Counted from the first letter of the stretch, positions 25,456 through 34,544 are shown. The stretch is DNA of 64,000 bases from Desulfovibrionaceae bacterium (GCA_015233395.1 JADFXV010000003.1:1-64000); one strand, 5' to 3'. Numbers and translations are program-made. Notes: generated by a model from the sequence alone, not told the origin.

Positions 25456-26686
25456 CGTGACCTCCAGGCCGTCTGGTGTTGAAGATCACTTCCGAGACCG
25501 CCTGCCTGGCGCGCGCGTCGGCCTCGTCGATCGTGGCGCCCACGGTCATGACGCAGCCGCCCCGGCGGGTATGGTCGGTCACGGCCTGCACGGCGTCGCC
25601 CGGGCCGAGGCTGAGGCGTTTGAGCACGATCCAGGGATGTCTGGACAGTTCCTCGTAGCCGGAGACGGACTCAATCAGGCCGGGTTCGGGGAAGAAAAAG
25701 CGGATGGCGACCGGCTGGCCGGGTTTGGGCAACAGGTCTTCCCGGCGCACGGGCTCGCCCACGGCCTGGAGGATGGCCTGCCTGGCCAGGTCGATCCCGG
25801 CGGCGATCGGGATGGAATCCGTGGCCGCGTAGCCGCCGCCCAGGCGGGCGGTGACCTCCAGGATCGTCACCTGGCCGCCGGACAAGACCAGATCGGCCTT
25901 GATGGGGCCGTTTTCAATGCCCATGGCCTCGGCGGCGCTCTGCATCGCCGCGCGCATGGCTTGCGCCTGCCCGGCGCTGAAGCGGCCCGGGAGCCAGCCG
26001 CCGTTTTCGATCACGTGAGGCGCGTAGCGGTCGAGATATTCGTAGTTGCGTCCGGAAAACATGGCGATCAGGGCCTCGCCGTCAAGCACCAGGCCCTCGG
26101 CGCTGACCTGGTCGCCTTCCACGAATTTTTGCGCCAGCACCCGGCCCTCGTCGCACATGGCCCGGGAGCGGGCGAAAAGCGCGGCCGCGTCCGAGCGCCG
26201 CGTGATCCGGAAAACGCCGCGCGCCCCCCGGTTGTCCGTGGGCTTGACGATGACCGGCAGGCCGCTCCGGCCGATGAAGGCGTCCAAGTCCTCGGGAGAC
26301 TCGACCTCGCGGCCTTCGGGAACGTTCAGGCCGCGTTCGCGAAAGAGGTCGTATTGCAGCCGTTTGTTGGCGGCGATGCGGGCCGAGTGCAAGGAGACGC
26401 CGGGAAGCCCCAGGGCCAGGGCGGCGGCGGCCACGGTGACTGGCGCGTCGTTGGCGATGGTGATCACCCCGCTGATCGGGCGCTCGCCGTGGGAGGCGAG
26501 GGCGGCGCGCACGGTGGCGTCCGGATCGCGGGTGCTGGCGATCAGGACCCGGTCGGCGAAGGCGAACCCCGGGGCGCCCGGGTTTTGATCCGAGCCGGTG
26601 ACTGAAAGCCCCATGTCGAGCGCCAGCCTATACAGCGGGACCTGTTCTTGTCCGGCGCCGACGATGAGCAGTCGTTTCGAACGCAT
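25442..26686 (-). CDS. ATP-grasp ligase
   Basis: Predicted carboxylate-amine or carboxylate-thiol ligase of 414 residues. An N-terminal Rossmann-like preATP-grasp domain (VGAGQEQVPLYRLA, 9-22) is followed by the ATP-grasp core with VIVKPTDNRGARGV near 145-158, and a late LEVTARLGGGY near 285 that holds metal-binding residues. The remaining C-terminus carries a further small domain. Such enzymes link an amino acid or a carboxylate to an amine through an acyl phosphate; here they could acylate an amino sugar. It stops 14 bases inside the isomerase and starts six bases after the SDR gene. Confidence 0.78.
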   Translation of the reverse strand: MRSKRLLIVGAGQEQVPLYRLALDMGLSVTGSDQNPGAPGFAFADRVLIASTRDPDATVRAALASHGERPISGVITIANDAPVTVAAAALALGLPGVSLHSARIAANKRLQYDLFRERGLNVPEGREVESPEDLDAFIGRSGLPVIVKPTDNRGARGVFRITRRSDAAALFARSRAMCDEGRVLAQKFVEGDQVSAEGLVLDGEALIAMFSGRNYEYLDRYAPHVIENGGWLPGRFSAGQAQAMRAAMQSAAEAMGIENGPIKADLVLSGGQVTILEVTARLGGGYAATDSIPIAAGIDLARQAILQAVGEPVRREDLLPKPGQPVAIRFFFPEPGLIESVSGYEELSRHPWIVLKRLSLGPGDAVQAVTDHTRRGGCVMTVGATIDEADARARQAVSEVIFNTRRPGGHDGPV

Positions 26687-26692
26687 GCGCGC

Positions 26693-27421
26693 CTAGACCC
26701 AGGCCCCGCCGTTGACCGAAACGGTCTGGGCGGTCATGTAGGAGGATTCGTCCGAGGCCAGGTACACGGCCGCCCCGGTCATTTCCTCGTAGGTGGCGAA
26801 GCGCTTGAGGAGCATGAGCGACAGCGCGGTTTCGCGCACCGCGGGCGACATGGTCTTTTCCGTGAACTCGCCGCCGATCACGCCCGGGGACAGGCAGTTG
26901 ACGCAGATCCCGCGTGGTCCCAGAAACCGGGCCAGATTGTGGGTTAGGGCCATGAGCGCCGCCTTGGCGCAGGCGTAGGAGGGAGTCCTTGGACCGCCGT
27001 ACTGTCCGGAGAGCGAGCCGATGTTGATGATGCGGCCCTTGTCGGCGATGAAGGGCAGAACCTCCTGGCAACAGCGGAAGACTCCGGTCAAATTGACGTC
27101 GATCACCTCGGACCATTCGGCGTCGGTCTGCTTGTCGAAGTCGTTGGTCCGGTTGACGCCCGCGTTGTTCACCAGGATGTCCAGCCGGCCGTAAACCGCC
27201 ACGGTCTTTTCATAGACCGCGCGGATCATGCCCCGGTCGCGCACGTCAAGAGGCATGACCAGCGCGGCGCCGATGTCCTTGGCCAGTTCGTGCGCCGCGC
27301 CCTCGTTTTTGGAATAGGTCACGGCGACCTTGCAGCCTTCGCGGGCAAAGGCCCGGGCGATGGCCGCGCCGAGTCCCCGGCTGGAACCGGTGACCACGGC
27401 GACTTTGTCTTGTAATCGCAC
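26693..27421 (-). CDS. Short-chain dehydrogenase/reductase (PtmA/FabG-like)
   Basis: Classical SDR of 242 residues. TGSSRGLGAA (11-20) binds NAD(P), VNNAGVN is present, and the catalytic serine in NIGSLSG is followed by Y-x3-K in SYACAKAAL. PtmA-type SDRs occur beside CMP-sugar synthetases in flagellar glycosylation islands, which is the closest contextual match; FabG is less likely because no fatty-acid gene is near. It starts at GTG 27421, with AAGGAG 9 bases upstream formed inside the end of the transaldolase gene. Confidence 0.82.
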   Translation of the reverse strand: MRLQDKVAVVTGSSRGLGAAIARAFAREGCKVAVTYSKNEGAAHELAKDIGAALVMPLDVRDRGMIRAVYEKTVAVYGRLDILVNNAGVNRTNDFDKQTDAEWSEVIDVNLTGVFRCCQEVLPFIADKGRIINIGSLSGQYGGPRTPSYACAKAALMALTHNLARFLGPRGICVNCLSPGVIGGEFTEKTMSPAVRETALSLMLLKRFATYEEMTGAAVYLASDESSYMTAQTVSVNGGAWV

Positions 27422-27424
27422 GGG

Positions 27425-28114
27425 TTATGCTCCTTGTTTGAGGCACGTCGATTCGTATTCCTGGCGCAGTTCGGGCGAAAGTTTGCACCAGCTTTGCATG
27501 AATTCGCGTTCGCCCAGGAAAAACATGGGGTTGTTGTAGACCTTTTCCCAGGTCGAGGGCGGCACGGTCAAGGCGTCGGCCGGGGCTTCGATGGCCTCCA
27601 CCAGATATTTCGGATTGCGGATGGACGCGGCCAGGATCTTGCTCGCCGAGCCCATGTTGTCCACGATGCGCCGCGCCTGGGCGATCATGGGGATGTTGTC
27701 CAGGCCGAAGTCCTCCACCCGGGCCACGAACAAGCTGATGTATTCGCTGCCGAGCTTGATGAAGGGCACCGCCTGGGAAGCGTGGAAGACCAAGGTGACG
27801 TTGACCCTGATTCCTTTTTTCTTCAACTCTTTGGCGCACAAAAAGCCTTTGCGGTCGGCCGGGATCTTGATCAGGATGTTGTCGCCCAGGGCGTTGAGCT
27901 TGACCGCCTGCTCGATCATCGCGGCCGGGTCGTCGAGCGTGACCTCGACCGAGATCGGGCCGCCCACCACGGCGGCGATGTCCTTGATCCGCCGGATCGG
28001 GTCCATGCCGCCCTGGCCGAGCAGGGCCGGGTTGGTGGTCACGCCGTCGACCAGGCCCAGAGCTTGCCAATGCTCGATTTCCGCGAGATCGGCGGTGTCG
28101 AGAAAGAATTCCAT
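27425..28114 (-). CDS. Transaldolase/fructose-6-phosphate aldolase-like enzyme
   Basis: Small class I aldolase of 229 residues in the FSA/TalC family. GVTTNPALLGQGG is at about 24-36, the Schiff-base lysine lies in ILIKIPADRKG near 85, and FHASQAVPF and SLFVARVEDFG follow. It should make or break a C-C bond between a dihydroxyacetone-type donor and an aldehyde. In an operon with a cytidylyltransferase and a keto-acid reductase it may build the carbon skeleton of an unusual sugar. Start ATG 28114 with GGAG 6 bases upstream; an in-frame start at 28174 overlaps the next gene and lacks one. Confidence 0.82.
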   Translation of the reverse strand: MEFFLDTADLAEIEHWQALGLVDGVTTNPALLGQGGMDPIRRIKDIAAVVGGPISVEVTLDDPAAMIEQAVKLNALGDNILIKIPADRKGFLCAKELKKKGIRVNVTLVFHASQAVPFIKLGSEYISLFVARVEDFGLDNIPMIAQARRIVDNMGSASKILAASIRNPKYLVEAIEAPADALTVPPSTWEKVYNNPMFFLGEREFMQSWCKLSPELRQEYESTCLKQGA

Positions 28115-28148
28115 AGCGTCTCCGTAAAGGCGGCGTCCGCCGCCGGGG

Positions 28149-29171
28149 TCAGGGTTGGTCGAAGAAAACCCCAAGCGAGGCGCCGACCTCGCCGATGATT
28201 TCGTGGCTGCGTTCGTCGAGCTCCACGCCGGAGGCGCCGAAGGTCTTCAGGTTTTCCCGTTCGATCTCGCCCGGCAAAAGGACGTGCGCGGCCCCTTCGG
28301 CCTTGGCCGATCCGGCGACGAGGCCGCAGAGCAGGTCCATGTCGGCGTCAAAATCCGCCTTGGGCCGAAACAGGTCCGGCTTGAGGGCCAAAAAGCTCAC
28401 GCCGTTGCCTTCCTTGTAGCCCGGAAACACCGAGCAGCGCGCGCCCGTGAAGACCCCGCCCATGATCTCAAGGAACAGGGCCAGGGCCGAGCCCTTGTGG
28501 CCGCCCATGGGCAGAATCGAGCCGCCGTCGTAGAAATCGTTCGGATCGGCCGTGGGCAGGCCGCGCTTGTCCTGGATCAGGCCTGGGCCGACGGTCGCGG
28601 ATTTGTTGCGGGCCACGTTGAGCTTGCCCTCGGCGATCGAGGCCGAGGCGAAATCGATTTCGAGGTCTCGGCCGGGGACGGAACAGGCCAGCGGATTGGT
28701 CCCGAAAATGCGTTCGCGCCCGCCGAACGGGGCCACGTTCGGGCCGCCGCCGTTGCAGAAGGCCAGGGCCAGAAAGCCTTTTTCCGCAGCCATGGCGGTG
28801 TAGTCGCCCAGTCTGCCGACATGGTAGAGGTCGCGGCAGCCGACCAGGGCCAGGCCGGTCTCCCCGGCCTTGCGCAAGGCTGTGTCCACGGCGAAGGCGG
28901 CGCAGACTTGGCCGAAACCCCGGTTGCCCGTGACCAGGGCGTGGGCCGGGCCCTCAAAGGCCACGGCCGGATCGGCGCCGGGGACAAGATCGCCCGAGCG
29001 CGCGGCCTTGACGTACTGGTTGATGCGCAAAACGCCGTGCGAGGCGTGTCCGGTCAGGTTGGCGTGGACCAGGCGCGTGGCCACGAACGCGGCTTTGTCT
29101 TGCGGAGCCCCGATGGCCAGAAACACCCTGCGCGTGAAATCGCGTAAACGGCCGGAATCGACGACAGGCAT
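28149..29171 (-). CDS. Ldh2/malate dehydrogenase family oxidoreductase
   Basis: NAD(P)-dependent 2-hydroxyacid dehydrogenase of the Ldh2/YlbC/ComC type, 340 residues. The catalytic-histidine segment HASHGVLRINQY is at about 42-53, with FCNGGGPNVAPFGG and GHKGSALALFLEIMGG further on. The family reduces 2-keto acids such as pyruvate, sulfopyruvate or ureidoglycolate. Its role here could be reduction of the keto acid of an ulosonic-acid-like sugar or supply of a hydroxyacid. It overlaps the cytidylyltransferase upstream as TGATG. The 34-bp gap to the transaldolase has no terminator. Confidence 0.82.
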   Translation of the reverse strand: MPVVDSGRLRDFTRRVFLAIGAPQDKAAFVATRLVHANLTGHASHGVLRINQYVKAARSGDLVPGADPAVAFEGPAHALVTGNRGFGQVCAAFAVDTALRKAGETGLALVGCRDLYHVGRLGDYTAMAAEKGFLALAFCNGGGPNVAPFGGRERIFGTNPLACSVPGRDLEIDFASASIAEGKLNVARNKSATVGPGLIQDKRGLPTADPNDFYDGGSILPMGGHKGSALALFLEIMGGVFTGARCSVFPGYKEGNGVSFLALKPDLFRPKADFDADMDLLCGLVAGSAKAEGAAHVLLPGEIERENLKTFGASGVELDERSHEIIGEVGASLGVFFDQP

Positions 29172-29905
29172 CAGGTTTTCTCCTTGTTGTCCCGGTTTGA
29201 AAGTTGCGAGTAGGCCGCCTCGGCCACCAGCAGATCGATGGGGCGGTCGATGTCGATGGAATAGATCGGATCGCGCATCATCAGGGGAAGGATCACGTCC
29301 CCGGAAACGGAATTCTTTTCAAATACGGCCGAGGGCCTGACGATGTCGAGCACGCCGTTGTGCCAATAGACCTTGGGCAACAGCTGGCGGGACATGTTCC
29401 AGGATTCGACGCCGTCAAGCCGGACGAAGGGAGCGAGGTAGCCGCCTTCGATGTTCCAGAGCTTGTACGGGGTGATGACGCTTTCGTTGACCGTGCGCAG
29501 GCAGTCGGCCTCCGGGTGGGCGCGCATCAGCTTGAGGCCTTCTTCGATCAGCCCGGCCGGGCGCAGCGGCGAGGTGGGCCGCAGCTGGACCACCAGCTCC
29601 GGGACAAACCGTTCGTTGTCGCGCAGCCACTCAAGGGCATGGCGGAAGACCGGATAATCCTGGACATGGTCGCGGGCCAACTCCTCCGGCCGCATGAACG
29701 GAACCTCGGCCCCGAAACTTCGCGCCGCCTCGGCGATCTCCGGGTCGTCGGTGGAGACGATGGTGCGTTCGACCAGCGGGCAGGCCAGGGAATACGCGAT
29801 GGAATGCGCGATCAGCGGCTTGCCGCCGAGCAGCGCGATGTTCTTCCTGGGGATGCCCTTGGAGCCGCCCCGGGCGGGAATCAGCGTGACGACGCGCGCG
29901 CTCAC
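29171..29905 (-). CDS. CMP-sugar synthetase, acylneuraminate cytidylyltransferase family
   Basis: Protein of 244 residues with the complete CTP signature LIPARGGSKGIPRKN (8-22) and STDDPEI (52-58), then VQLRPTSPLR (110-119), all typical of NeuA, PseF and PtmB. It should attach CMP to a nonulosonic or related sugar acid. It sits in the operon with SDR, aldolase and Ldh2 enzymes, which may build its substrate. GTG start at 29905 overlaps the stop of the radical SAM gene (GTGA). It differs from the PseF copy at 35894, so it probably serves a second activated sugar. Confidence 0.86.
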   Translation of the reverse strand: MSARVVTLIPARGGSKGIPRKNIALLGGKPLIAHSIAYSLACPLVERTIVSTDDPEIAEAARSFGAEVPFMRPEELARDHVQDYPVFRHALEWLRDNERFVPELVVQLRPTSPLRPAGLIEEGLKLMRAHPEADCLRTVNESVITPYKLWNIEGGYLAPFVRLDGVESWNMSRQLLPKVYWHNGVLDIVRPSAVFEKNSVSGDVILPLMMRDPIYSIDIDRPIDLLVAEAAYSQLSNRDNKEKT

Positions 29906-31350
29906 GGAGCCTCCGCGATTTCAAGGCCCGGCAGCAAGGAGGGGTCAAGACTGCATCCCTTGGCCACGGCGCCCGAGATCGAAGCGCGAAGCGAGGCGTC
30001 AAGCGGCTCCACCGCGTCCTTGAAAATCAGGATGGCCAGGTCGCGACGCGGGTCGTTCGAGCGCAGGTCGGCCAGGCAAAACGATTCGCCCGTGCGCTGC
30101 TTTTCCCGCAAAAACGCGGCCAGGCCGGAGTCAAGGGCAAAGGCGTTGGCCCAGCGCACATTGACGGTGGTGAAGCCGTCCTCCTGCCGGAAGCGGATTC
30201 TTTCGGGCGCGACGAAGCGTTCGCCCGCATCGATGGCTCGCAGGATTGCGCCCGGCAGAACCGGCTTGTAGGGCTTGCGCACGCCGCCTACGCCCTCGAA
30301 CAAAGGGTCGGGGCCGGACAACTCGCCAAAATAGGCGTAGGCGGCGCTGCGGCAGCCCGAGGCGCAAACGCCCAGATAGGCGCAACCCGCGCATTCTCCG
30401 TGGAGATAGCCGCCGTCGCGCCAGGCCCGCATGGCCTGAAACACCTCGCCGATCCCCTGGGTGAACACGTTGCCGTAGGAACGCTCTTCGTGGGTGCAGG
30501 CGCGGGCCGAGCCGTCCGCGCCGACGCACATGCGGTTGCCCCGCTGCGCCGGGCAGCCCCGGCCGACGAAATCCTCGTACAGCTCCAGATCCTCCAGAAA
30601 ACACAGGGGGTAGCTGATGAGCGTGCCGACGCCGATCCCGAAATCGCGTTTGACCGCCAATATCTGCGCCAGAACCTCGCGGGCGGCGCGTTTTTCCAGG
30701 CGCAGGTCGGTGGCCCGCACGTCCTTGACCCGGACCGAGGGGACCAGGCGGGTGGCGAAGAGCCGCTGCGCGCCCAGTTCGGCGCACAGCCGGCCGGTCT
30801 CGTACACGTGATCCTTGTTCGGCTCGGAGACGATCATGTTGACGCTGACCCGGATATCCGCCGCTCTTGCGGTTTTGACGCCGCGCTTGATCTTCTCCAG
30901 CGCGCCCTTGGAATTGACCATGTAATCGTTGGTTTCGGCATGGCGGGAATTGAGGCTGGTGAGCACGTGGTCGAGGCCGGCGTCGCGCAGCCGGGCGGCC
31001 TTCCCGGCGGTCAAAAGCATCAGGTTGGAATTGACGCTGGTGGAAAGGCCCGCCTCGGTGAAACGCTTGAGGGCGTAAACCAGGGTGTCAAAGCGCAGCA
31101 GCGGTTCGCCGCCGGTGAGAACCACGTGGAAGACGCCCTCGGCCAGAATTTTTTCGGCCAGCAGGTCGATGTCCCGGGGCTCCAGTCCGGCGGCCGGCGC
31201 GGCGTCTTCACCGCGCCAAAAATTGTAGCAGTGCCGGCATTTCATGTTGCACCCCGAGGTCAGCTCGAGGTTGATCATGATCGGCGCGGACAGGAGTTTT
31301 GGGTCGAAGGCGTCGCAGGGTACGCGCGAAGCGGGATCGCTGCCCATCAT
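29902..31350 (-). CDS. Radical SAM/SPASM protein with C-terminal extension
   Basis: Radical SAM protein of 482 residues. C34, C38 and C41 (GCNMKCRHC) bind the catalytic cluster, and GGEPLL follows. A SPASM region at about 265-345 carries a row of cysteines ending in ECAGCAYLGVCASGC, which should hold two auxiliary 4Fe-4S clusters. The last 110 residues (VRWANAFALDSGLAAFL...) look like a small winged-helix module comparable to PqqD-type domains; that part is uncertain. SPASM enzymes modify peptides, anaerobically mature sulfatases or oxidise sugar alcohols. The substrate here is unknown. Two ATG codons lie side by side (31350, 31347). Confidence 0.8.
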   Translation of the reverse strand: MMGSDPASRVPCDAFDPKLLSAPIMINLELTSGCNMKCRHCYNFWRGEDAAPAAGLEPRDIDLLAEKILAEGVFHVVLTGGEPLLRFDTLVYALKRFTEAGLSTSVNSNLMLLTAGKAARLRDAGLDHVLTSLNSRHAETNDYMVNSKGALEKIKRGVKTARAADIRVSVNMIVSEPNKDHVYETGRLCAELGAQRLFATRLVPSVRVKDVRATDLRLEKRAAREVLAQILAVKRDFGIGVGTLISYPLCFLEDLELYEDFVGRGCPAQRGNRMCVGADGSARACTHEERSYGNVFTQGIGEVFQAMRAWRDGGYLHGECAGCAYLGVCASGCRSAAYAYFGELSGPDPLFEGVGGVRKPYKPVLPGAILRAIDAGERFVAPERIRFRQEDGFTTVNVRWANAFALDSGLAAFLREKQRTGESFCLADLRSNDPRRDLAILIFKDAVEPLDASLRASISGAVAKGCSLDPSLLPGLEIAEAP

Positions 31351-31401
31351 GCAAGACCGCCGGTGAACCGGGCGGCCTTAGGGCGGCCGCTTCGGATTGG
31401 A

Positions 31402-31428
31402 TTGCCGCAATTATCCCAAAATAGGGCC
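31402..31428 (-). promoter_or_regulatory. Possible promoter upstream of the radical SAM/SPASM gene
   Basis: On the minus strand TTGTCA, 15 bases, then GATAAT preceded by TGG, an extended -10. The spacing is short for sigma-70, but the same arrangement recurs at two other places in the window. The position is approximate to a few bases. Confidence 0.3.
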
Positions 31429-31494
31429 GCTGACAAGGCGGCGGGCCGTTTGGCGCCTGCGAACGGCTGGATTTTCAGGCGGTCGTGCATCGCT

Positions 31495-32397
31495 TCACCT
31501 CTCCCAAAGAGACGGATTGAGTAACCGCGTAGGCATCCCCGGAAGGTTGCGCCACCAGAGCTCGACCAGTTCGGCCGGAAGCGGCCGGTCTTGAAACAGG
31601 CGCAGGTTCTCTTCGAGCTGCGCTTGGTCCTGCACGCCCATGACCAGGATCGCCTCCGGAAAAGTCTGGGCCACGACCCGGATGCAAAAGGCCTTGAAGT
31701 CCAGGCCGCGCCCGGCGGCGAAATCCTTGGCCGGGCGCAGGAAGCCCGCGGCCCAGTCCATGTTCGCGCGCTCAAGTCCCGGGCCGTCGAGCAACAACAG
31801 GCCTTGCAGGTAAATCGAGCGGGCAAAGACCGTAACCGCGTTTTGTCTGGCCTCGCCGGCCAGATCGGCCTCGATCCAGCGTTTGTCCAGGACGTTGACC
31901 GGAACCTGGACGATGTCCACCTCGGGCTCGCGCATCCAGTCCAGGGCTTGCTTCGGCTCGTAGCTGGAAATGCCGAACCGCCGGATCAGCCCGTCGCGCT
32001 TGAGCTCGGACACGGCCCGCAGAAGGCCCGGGCGCGAGCCTTGGTCCACCGCGCGATGCAGCATAAGCCCCCACAGGCTCTCGGCGCCAAGACGCGTAAG
32101 CGACGCGGCCACGGCCCGGCGTAGCGCCCCGGGCGCGGCGCACGCGAAATCCGGGGGCAGCTTGGTGATCACCCGGGCGTGCGGGGCCTGGCCGCCGCCC
32201 AGGGCTTGGCCCACGATCGCCTCGCTTTCGCCGTAGGCGAAGGCGGTGTCGAAAAAGCGCGCCCCCCTCGCGTACGCCAGCCGCAACAAGGCTGCGGCCG
32301 CTTCCCGGTCCGGGCGTCCGGCGAAGTTGGCCACGCCGTAGTCAAGGCCGAGCTGGACCGTGCCCAGGCAAAAACGGCCGAGGATGTCTTCTTGCAC
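31495..32397 (-). CDS. Aldo/keto reductase
   Basis: NADPH-dependent aldo/keto reductase of 300 residues. The catalytic tetrad is visible: D and Y in FFDTAFAYGESEA (about 45-57), K in VITKLPPDF, and H in LWGLMLHRAVD. It reduces an aldehyde or ketone, and the neighbouring sugar genes suggest a keto-sugar or its open-chain form. GTG start at 32397, nine bases after the stop of pseC, so it is probably cotranscribed with the pse genes upstream. A 144-bp gap separates it from the radical SAM gene. Confidence 0.85.
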   Translation of the reverse strand: MQEDILGRFCLGTVQLGLDYGVANFAGRPDREAAAALLRLAYARGARFFDTAFAYGESEAIVGQALGGGQAPHARVITKLPPDFACAAPGALRRAVAASLTRLGAESLWGLMLHRAVDQGSRPGLLRAVSELKRDGLIRRFGISSYEPKQALDWMREPEVDIVQVPVNVLDKRWIEADLAGEARQNAVTVFARSIYLQGLLLLDGPGLERANMDWAAGFLRPAKDFAAGRGLDFKAFCIRVVAQTFPEAILVMGVQDQAQLEENLRLFQDRPLPAELVELWWRNLPGMPTRLLNPSLWER

Positions 32398-32406
32398 CGC
32401 TGTCGC

Positions 32407-33546
32407 TCACAATGCGGCCAGGGCGCTCGCAAGCGCCGCAATGACCCGCTCTTGCTGGTTTTGGGTCAGATCCGGAAAAATCGGCAGGGACAAGATCCGC
32501 TCGAAGGCCTGTTCGGCCGCCGGGCACAGTCCCTCGCCCAAGCCGAACGCGCGCCGGTAAAACGGCTGCAAATGCACCGGGATGTAGTGCACGTTGACCC
32601 CGACGCCGCTTTGCCTGAGCGTGGCGAACACCCGGTCGCGATCGGCGCGCCCGAAGCCGTCGCCGAGTTTGACGACGTAGAGGTGATAGGCGTGCGCGAC
32701 GCCTTGGGCCACGGACAGCGGTTTGATCCGGTCCATGCCCGCGAGTTCGCGGTCGTAGCGCGCGGCGATTTCGCGGCGCCTGTCCACGAAGGCCCCAAGC
32801 CTGGCGAGCTGGCTGAGTCCCAAGGCGCAGGCGATGTCCGAAATGCGGTAGTTGAAGCCGGGTTCGTGGATTTCGTAGGTGTAGGAGGCGGCGCTTTCGC
32901 GATCGGCGAAGCTCGTGGTCATGCCGTGGTTGCGGAAGCGCCGCACGCGCTCGAGAAGCTGCGGATCGGCGGCGGTGACCATGCCGCCCTCGCCGGTGGT
33001 GATGTGCTTGACCGGATGAAAGCTGAAGGCCGAGAGATCGGCCATGGCCCCGGCCATGACGCCGTCGCGCGAGGCGCCCAGGGAATGGCAGGCGTCGGCG
33101 ACCAGCGCCAGGCCCCGAGATCGGGTAAGCGCGCCGAGGGCCGCGTAATCGCAGGGCTGCCCGGCGTAATCCACGGCGATGACGGCCTTGGTGCGCGCGG
33201 TGATGCGCCGCGCGACCGAGCGCGGATCGATGAGCAGGGCGCCTGGCTCGACGTCGGCGAACACCGGGGTCGCGCCCTGATAGACCACGCAGTTGGCGGT
33301 GGCGGCGAAGGTCATCGCCGGGACGATCACCTCGTCGCCCGGGCCCACGCCAAGCGCGTGCATGATGGCGTGGAGCGCGGCCGTGCCGCTGCTCACGGCC
33401 GCGGCCCCGTTCGCCGTGACGGCGTCCGCGAAGGCGCGCTCGAAGTCCGCGACGCGCGGCCCGCAGGTCAGCCAGCCCGAGCGCAGGGTTTCGACCACCG
33501 CCTGGATGTCGCGTTCGTCCATGCCGTGCCGGCCGTAAGGAATCAT
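32407..33546 (-). CDS. pseC: UDP-4-amino-4,6-dideoxy-N-acetyl-beta-L-altrosamine transaminase
   Basis: DegT/DnrJ/EryC1-family PLP aminotransferase of 379 residues, the second step of pseudaminic acid synthesis: it aminates C4 of the keto sugar made by PseB. The internal-aldimine lysine is K180 in FHPVKHITTGEGG, with VSSGTAALH at 51-59 and DACHSLGA near 151. It starts at 33546, overlapping the pseB stop by four bases (ATGA). The pseB-pseC pairing is characteristic of flagellar and surface pseudaminic acid pathways, which supports the assignment over other DegT enzymes. Confidence 0.9.
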   Translation of the reverse strand: MIPYGRHGMDERDIQAVVETLRSGWLTCGPRVADFERAFADAVTANGAAAVSSGTAALHAIMHALGVGPGDEVIVPAMTFAATANCVVYQGATPVFADVEPGALLIDPRSVARRITARTKAVIAVDYAGQPCDYAALGALTRSRGLALVADACHSLGASRDGVMAGAMADLSAFSFHPVKHITTGEGGMVTAADPQLLERVRRFRNHGMTTSFADRESAASYTYEIHEPGFNYRISDIACALGLSQLARLGAFVDRRREIAARYDRELAGMDRIKPLSVAQGVAHAYHLYVVKLGDGFGRADRDRVFATLRQSGVGVNVHYIPVHLQPFYRRAFGLGEGLCPAAEQAFERILSLPIFPDLTQNQQERVIAALASALAAL

Positions 33547-34520
33547 GAGGCCAGCATGCTCTTGAGCTCGTCGATGCCGAGCTTCCAGGCGTTGGTGTTG
33601 GAACAATACTCGAAGCCCTCGGGGACCGGGACGCTGCCCGCCAGCGCGAAATCGCGGGCAAAGAACCGGAAGGCCGGCTTGATGAGGTAGAAATCCGGAA
33701 ATTCGACGGTGTTTGGGGCCTCGTCGCGCGGGATCATGATCTCGTGGAGCTTTTCCCCGGGGCGGACGCCGACGATTTCGACGCGGCAATCCGGGGCCAC
33801 CGCCTTGGCCAGATCCAGAATGTTCATGCTCGGGATCTTGGGTATGAAGGTCTCAGCCCCGACCATGCGGCCGATCGAGGAGAGCACGAAGTCCACGCCC
33901 TGTTGCACGGTGATCCAGAACCGGGTCATCTCGGGATGGGTGACCGGAATGACGCCCGACGGGCGCAGTTCGCGAAAAATCGAGACCACGCTGCCCCGGC
34001 TGCCGATGACGTTGCCGTAGCGCACCACCGAGAATTTGGTCTCCCCGGAGCCCACGTAGGCGTTGGCGGCGATAAAGAGCTTATCCGAACACAATTTGGT
34101 CGCGCCGTAGAGGTTCAGGGGATTGACCGCCTTGTCCGTGCTCAGGGCGATGACCTTTTTCACGCCGAGGTCGATGGCCGCGTCGATGATGTTGGTCGCC
34201 CCGATGATGTTGGTCTTGATCGCCTCGTAAGGGTTGTATTCCGCCGTGGGCACCTGTTTGAGCGCGGCGGCGTGGATGATGACGTCGACGCCGGCGAAGG
34301 CGCGCCGCAGGCGGTCCTTGTCGCGCACGTCGCCGATGAAGTAGCGCACGGCCGGATATTGCGATTCCGGAAAACGGCGGGCCATGTCGAATTGCTTGAG
34401 TTCGTCGCGGCTGAAAACGATGACCTTCTTGGGCTTGTGGCGCAACAGCAGGGTTTCGACGCATTTGCCGCCAAAAGACCCGGTGCCGCCGGTGATCAGG
34501 ATCACTTTTCCGTCTATCAT
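33543..34520 (-). CDS. pseB: UDP-N-acetylglucosamine 4,6-dehydratase (inverting)
   Basis: First enzyme of the pseudaminic acid pathway: removes water and inverts C5 of UDP-GlcNAc. The 325-residue extended SDR has TGGTGSFGG (10-18), EYNPYEAIKTNI (94-105), ALSTDKAVNP (125-134) and the catalytic Y138-x3-K142, all standard for PseB. Its length is that of FlaA1/PseB enzymes without membrane segments, not of the large membrane-bound WbpM type. It lies 24 bp downstream of the degenerate cytidylyltransferase, in one minus-strand unit with pseF. Confidence 0.92.
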   Translation of the reverse strand: MIDGKVILITGGTGSFGGKCVETLLLRHKPKKVIVFSRDELKQFDMARRFPESQYPAVRYFIGDVRDKDRLRRAFAGVDVIIHAAALKQVPTAEYNPYEAIKTNIIGATNIIDAAIDLGVKKVIALSTDKAVNPLNLYGATKLCSDKLFIAANAYVGSGETKFSVVRYGNVIGSRGSVVSIFRELRPSGVIPVTHPEMTRFWITVQQGVDFVLSSIGRMVGAETFIPKIPSMNILDLAKAVAPDCRVEIVGVRPGEKLHEIMIPRDEAPNTVEFPDFYLIKPAFRFFARDFALAGSVPVPEGFEYCSNTNAWKLGIDELKSMLAS

Positions 34521-34544
34521 GAGGAGCCGCCCTTGGTTTGGTTT

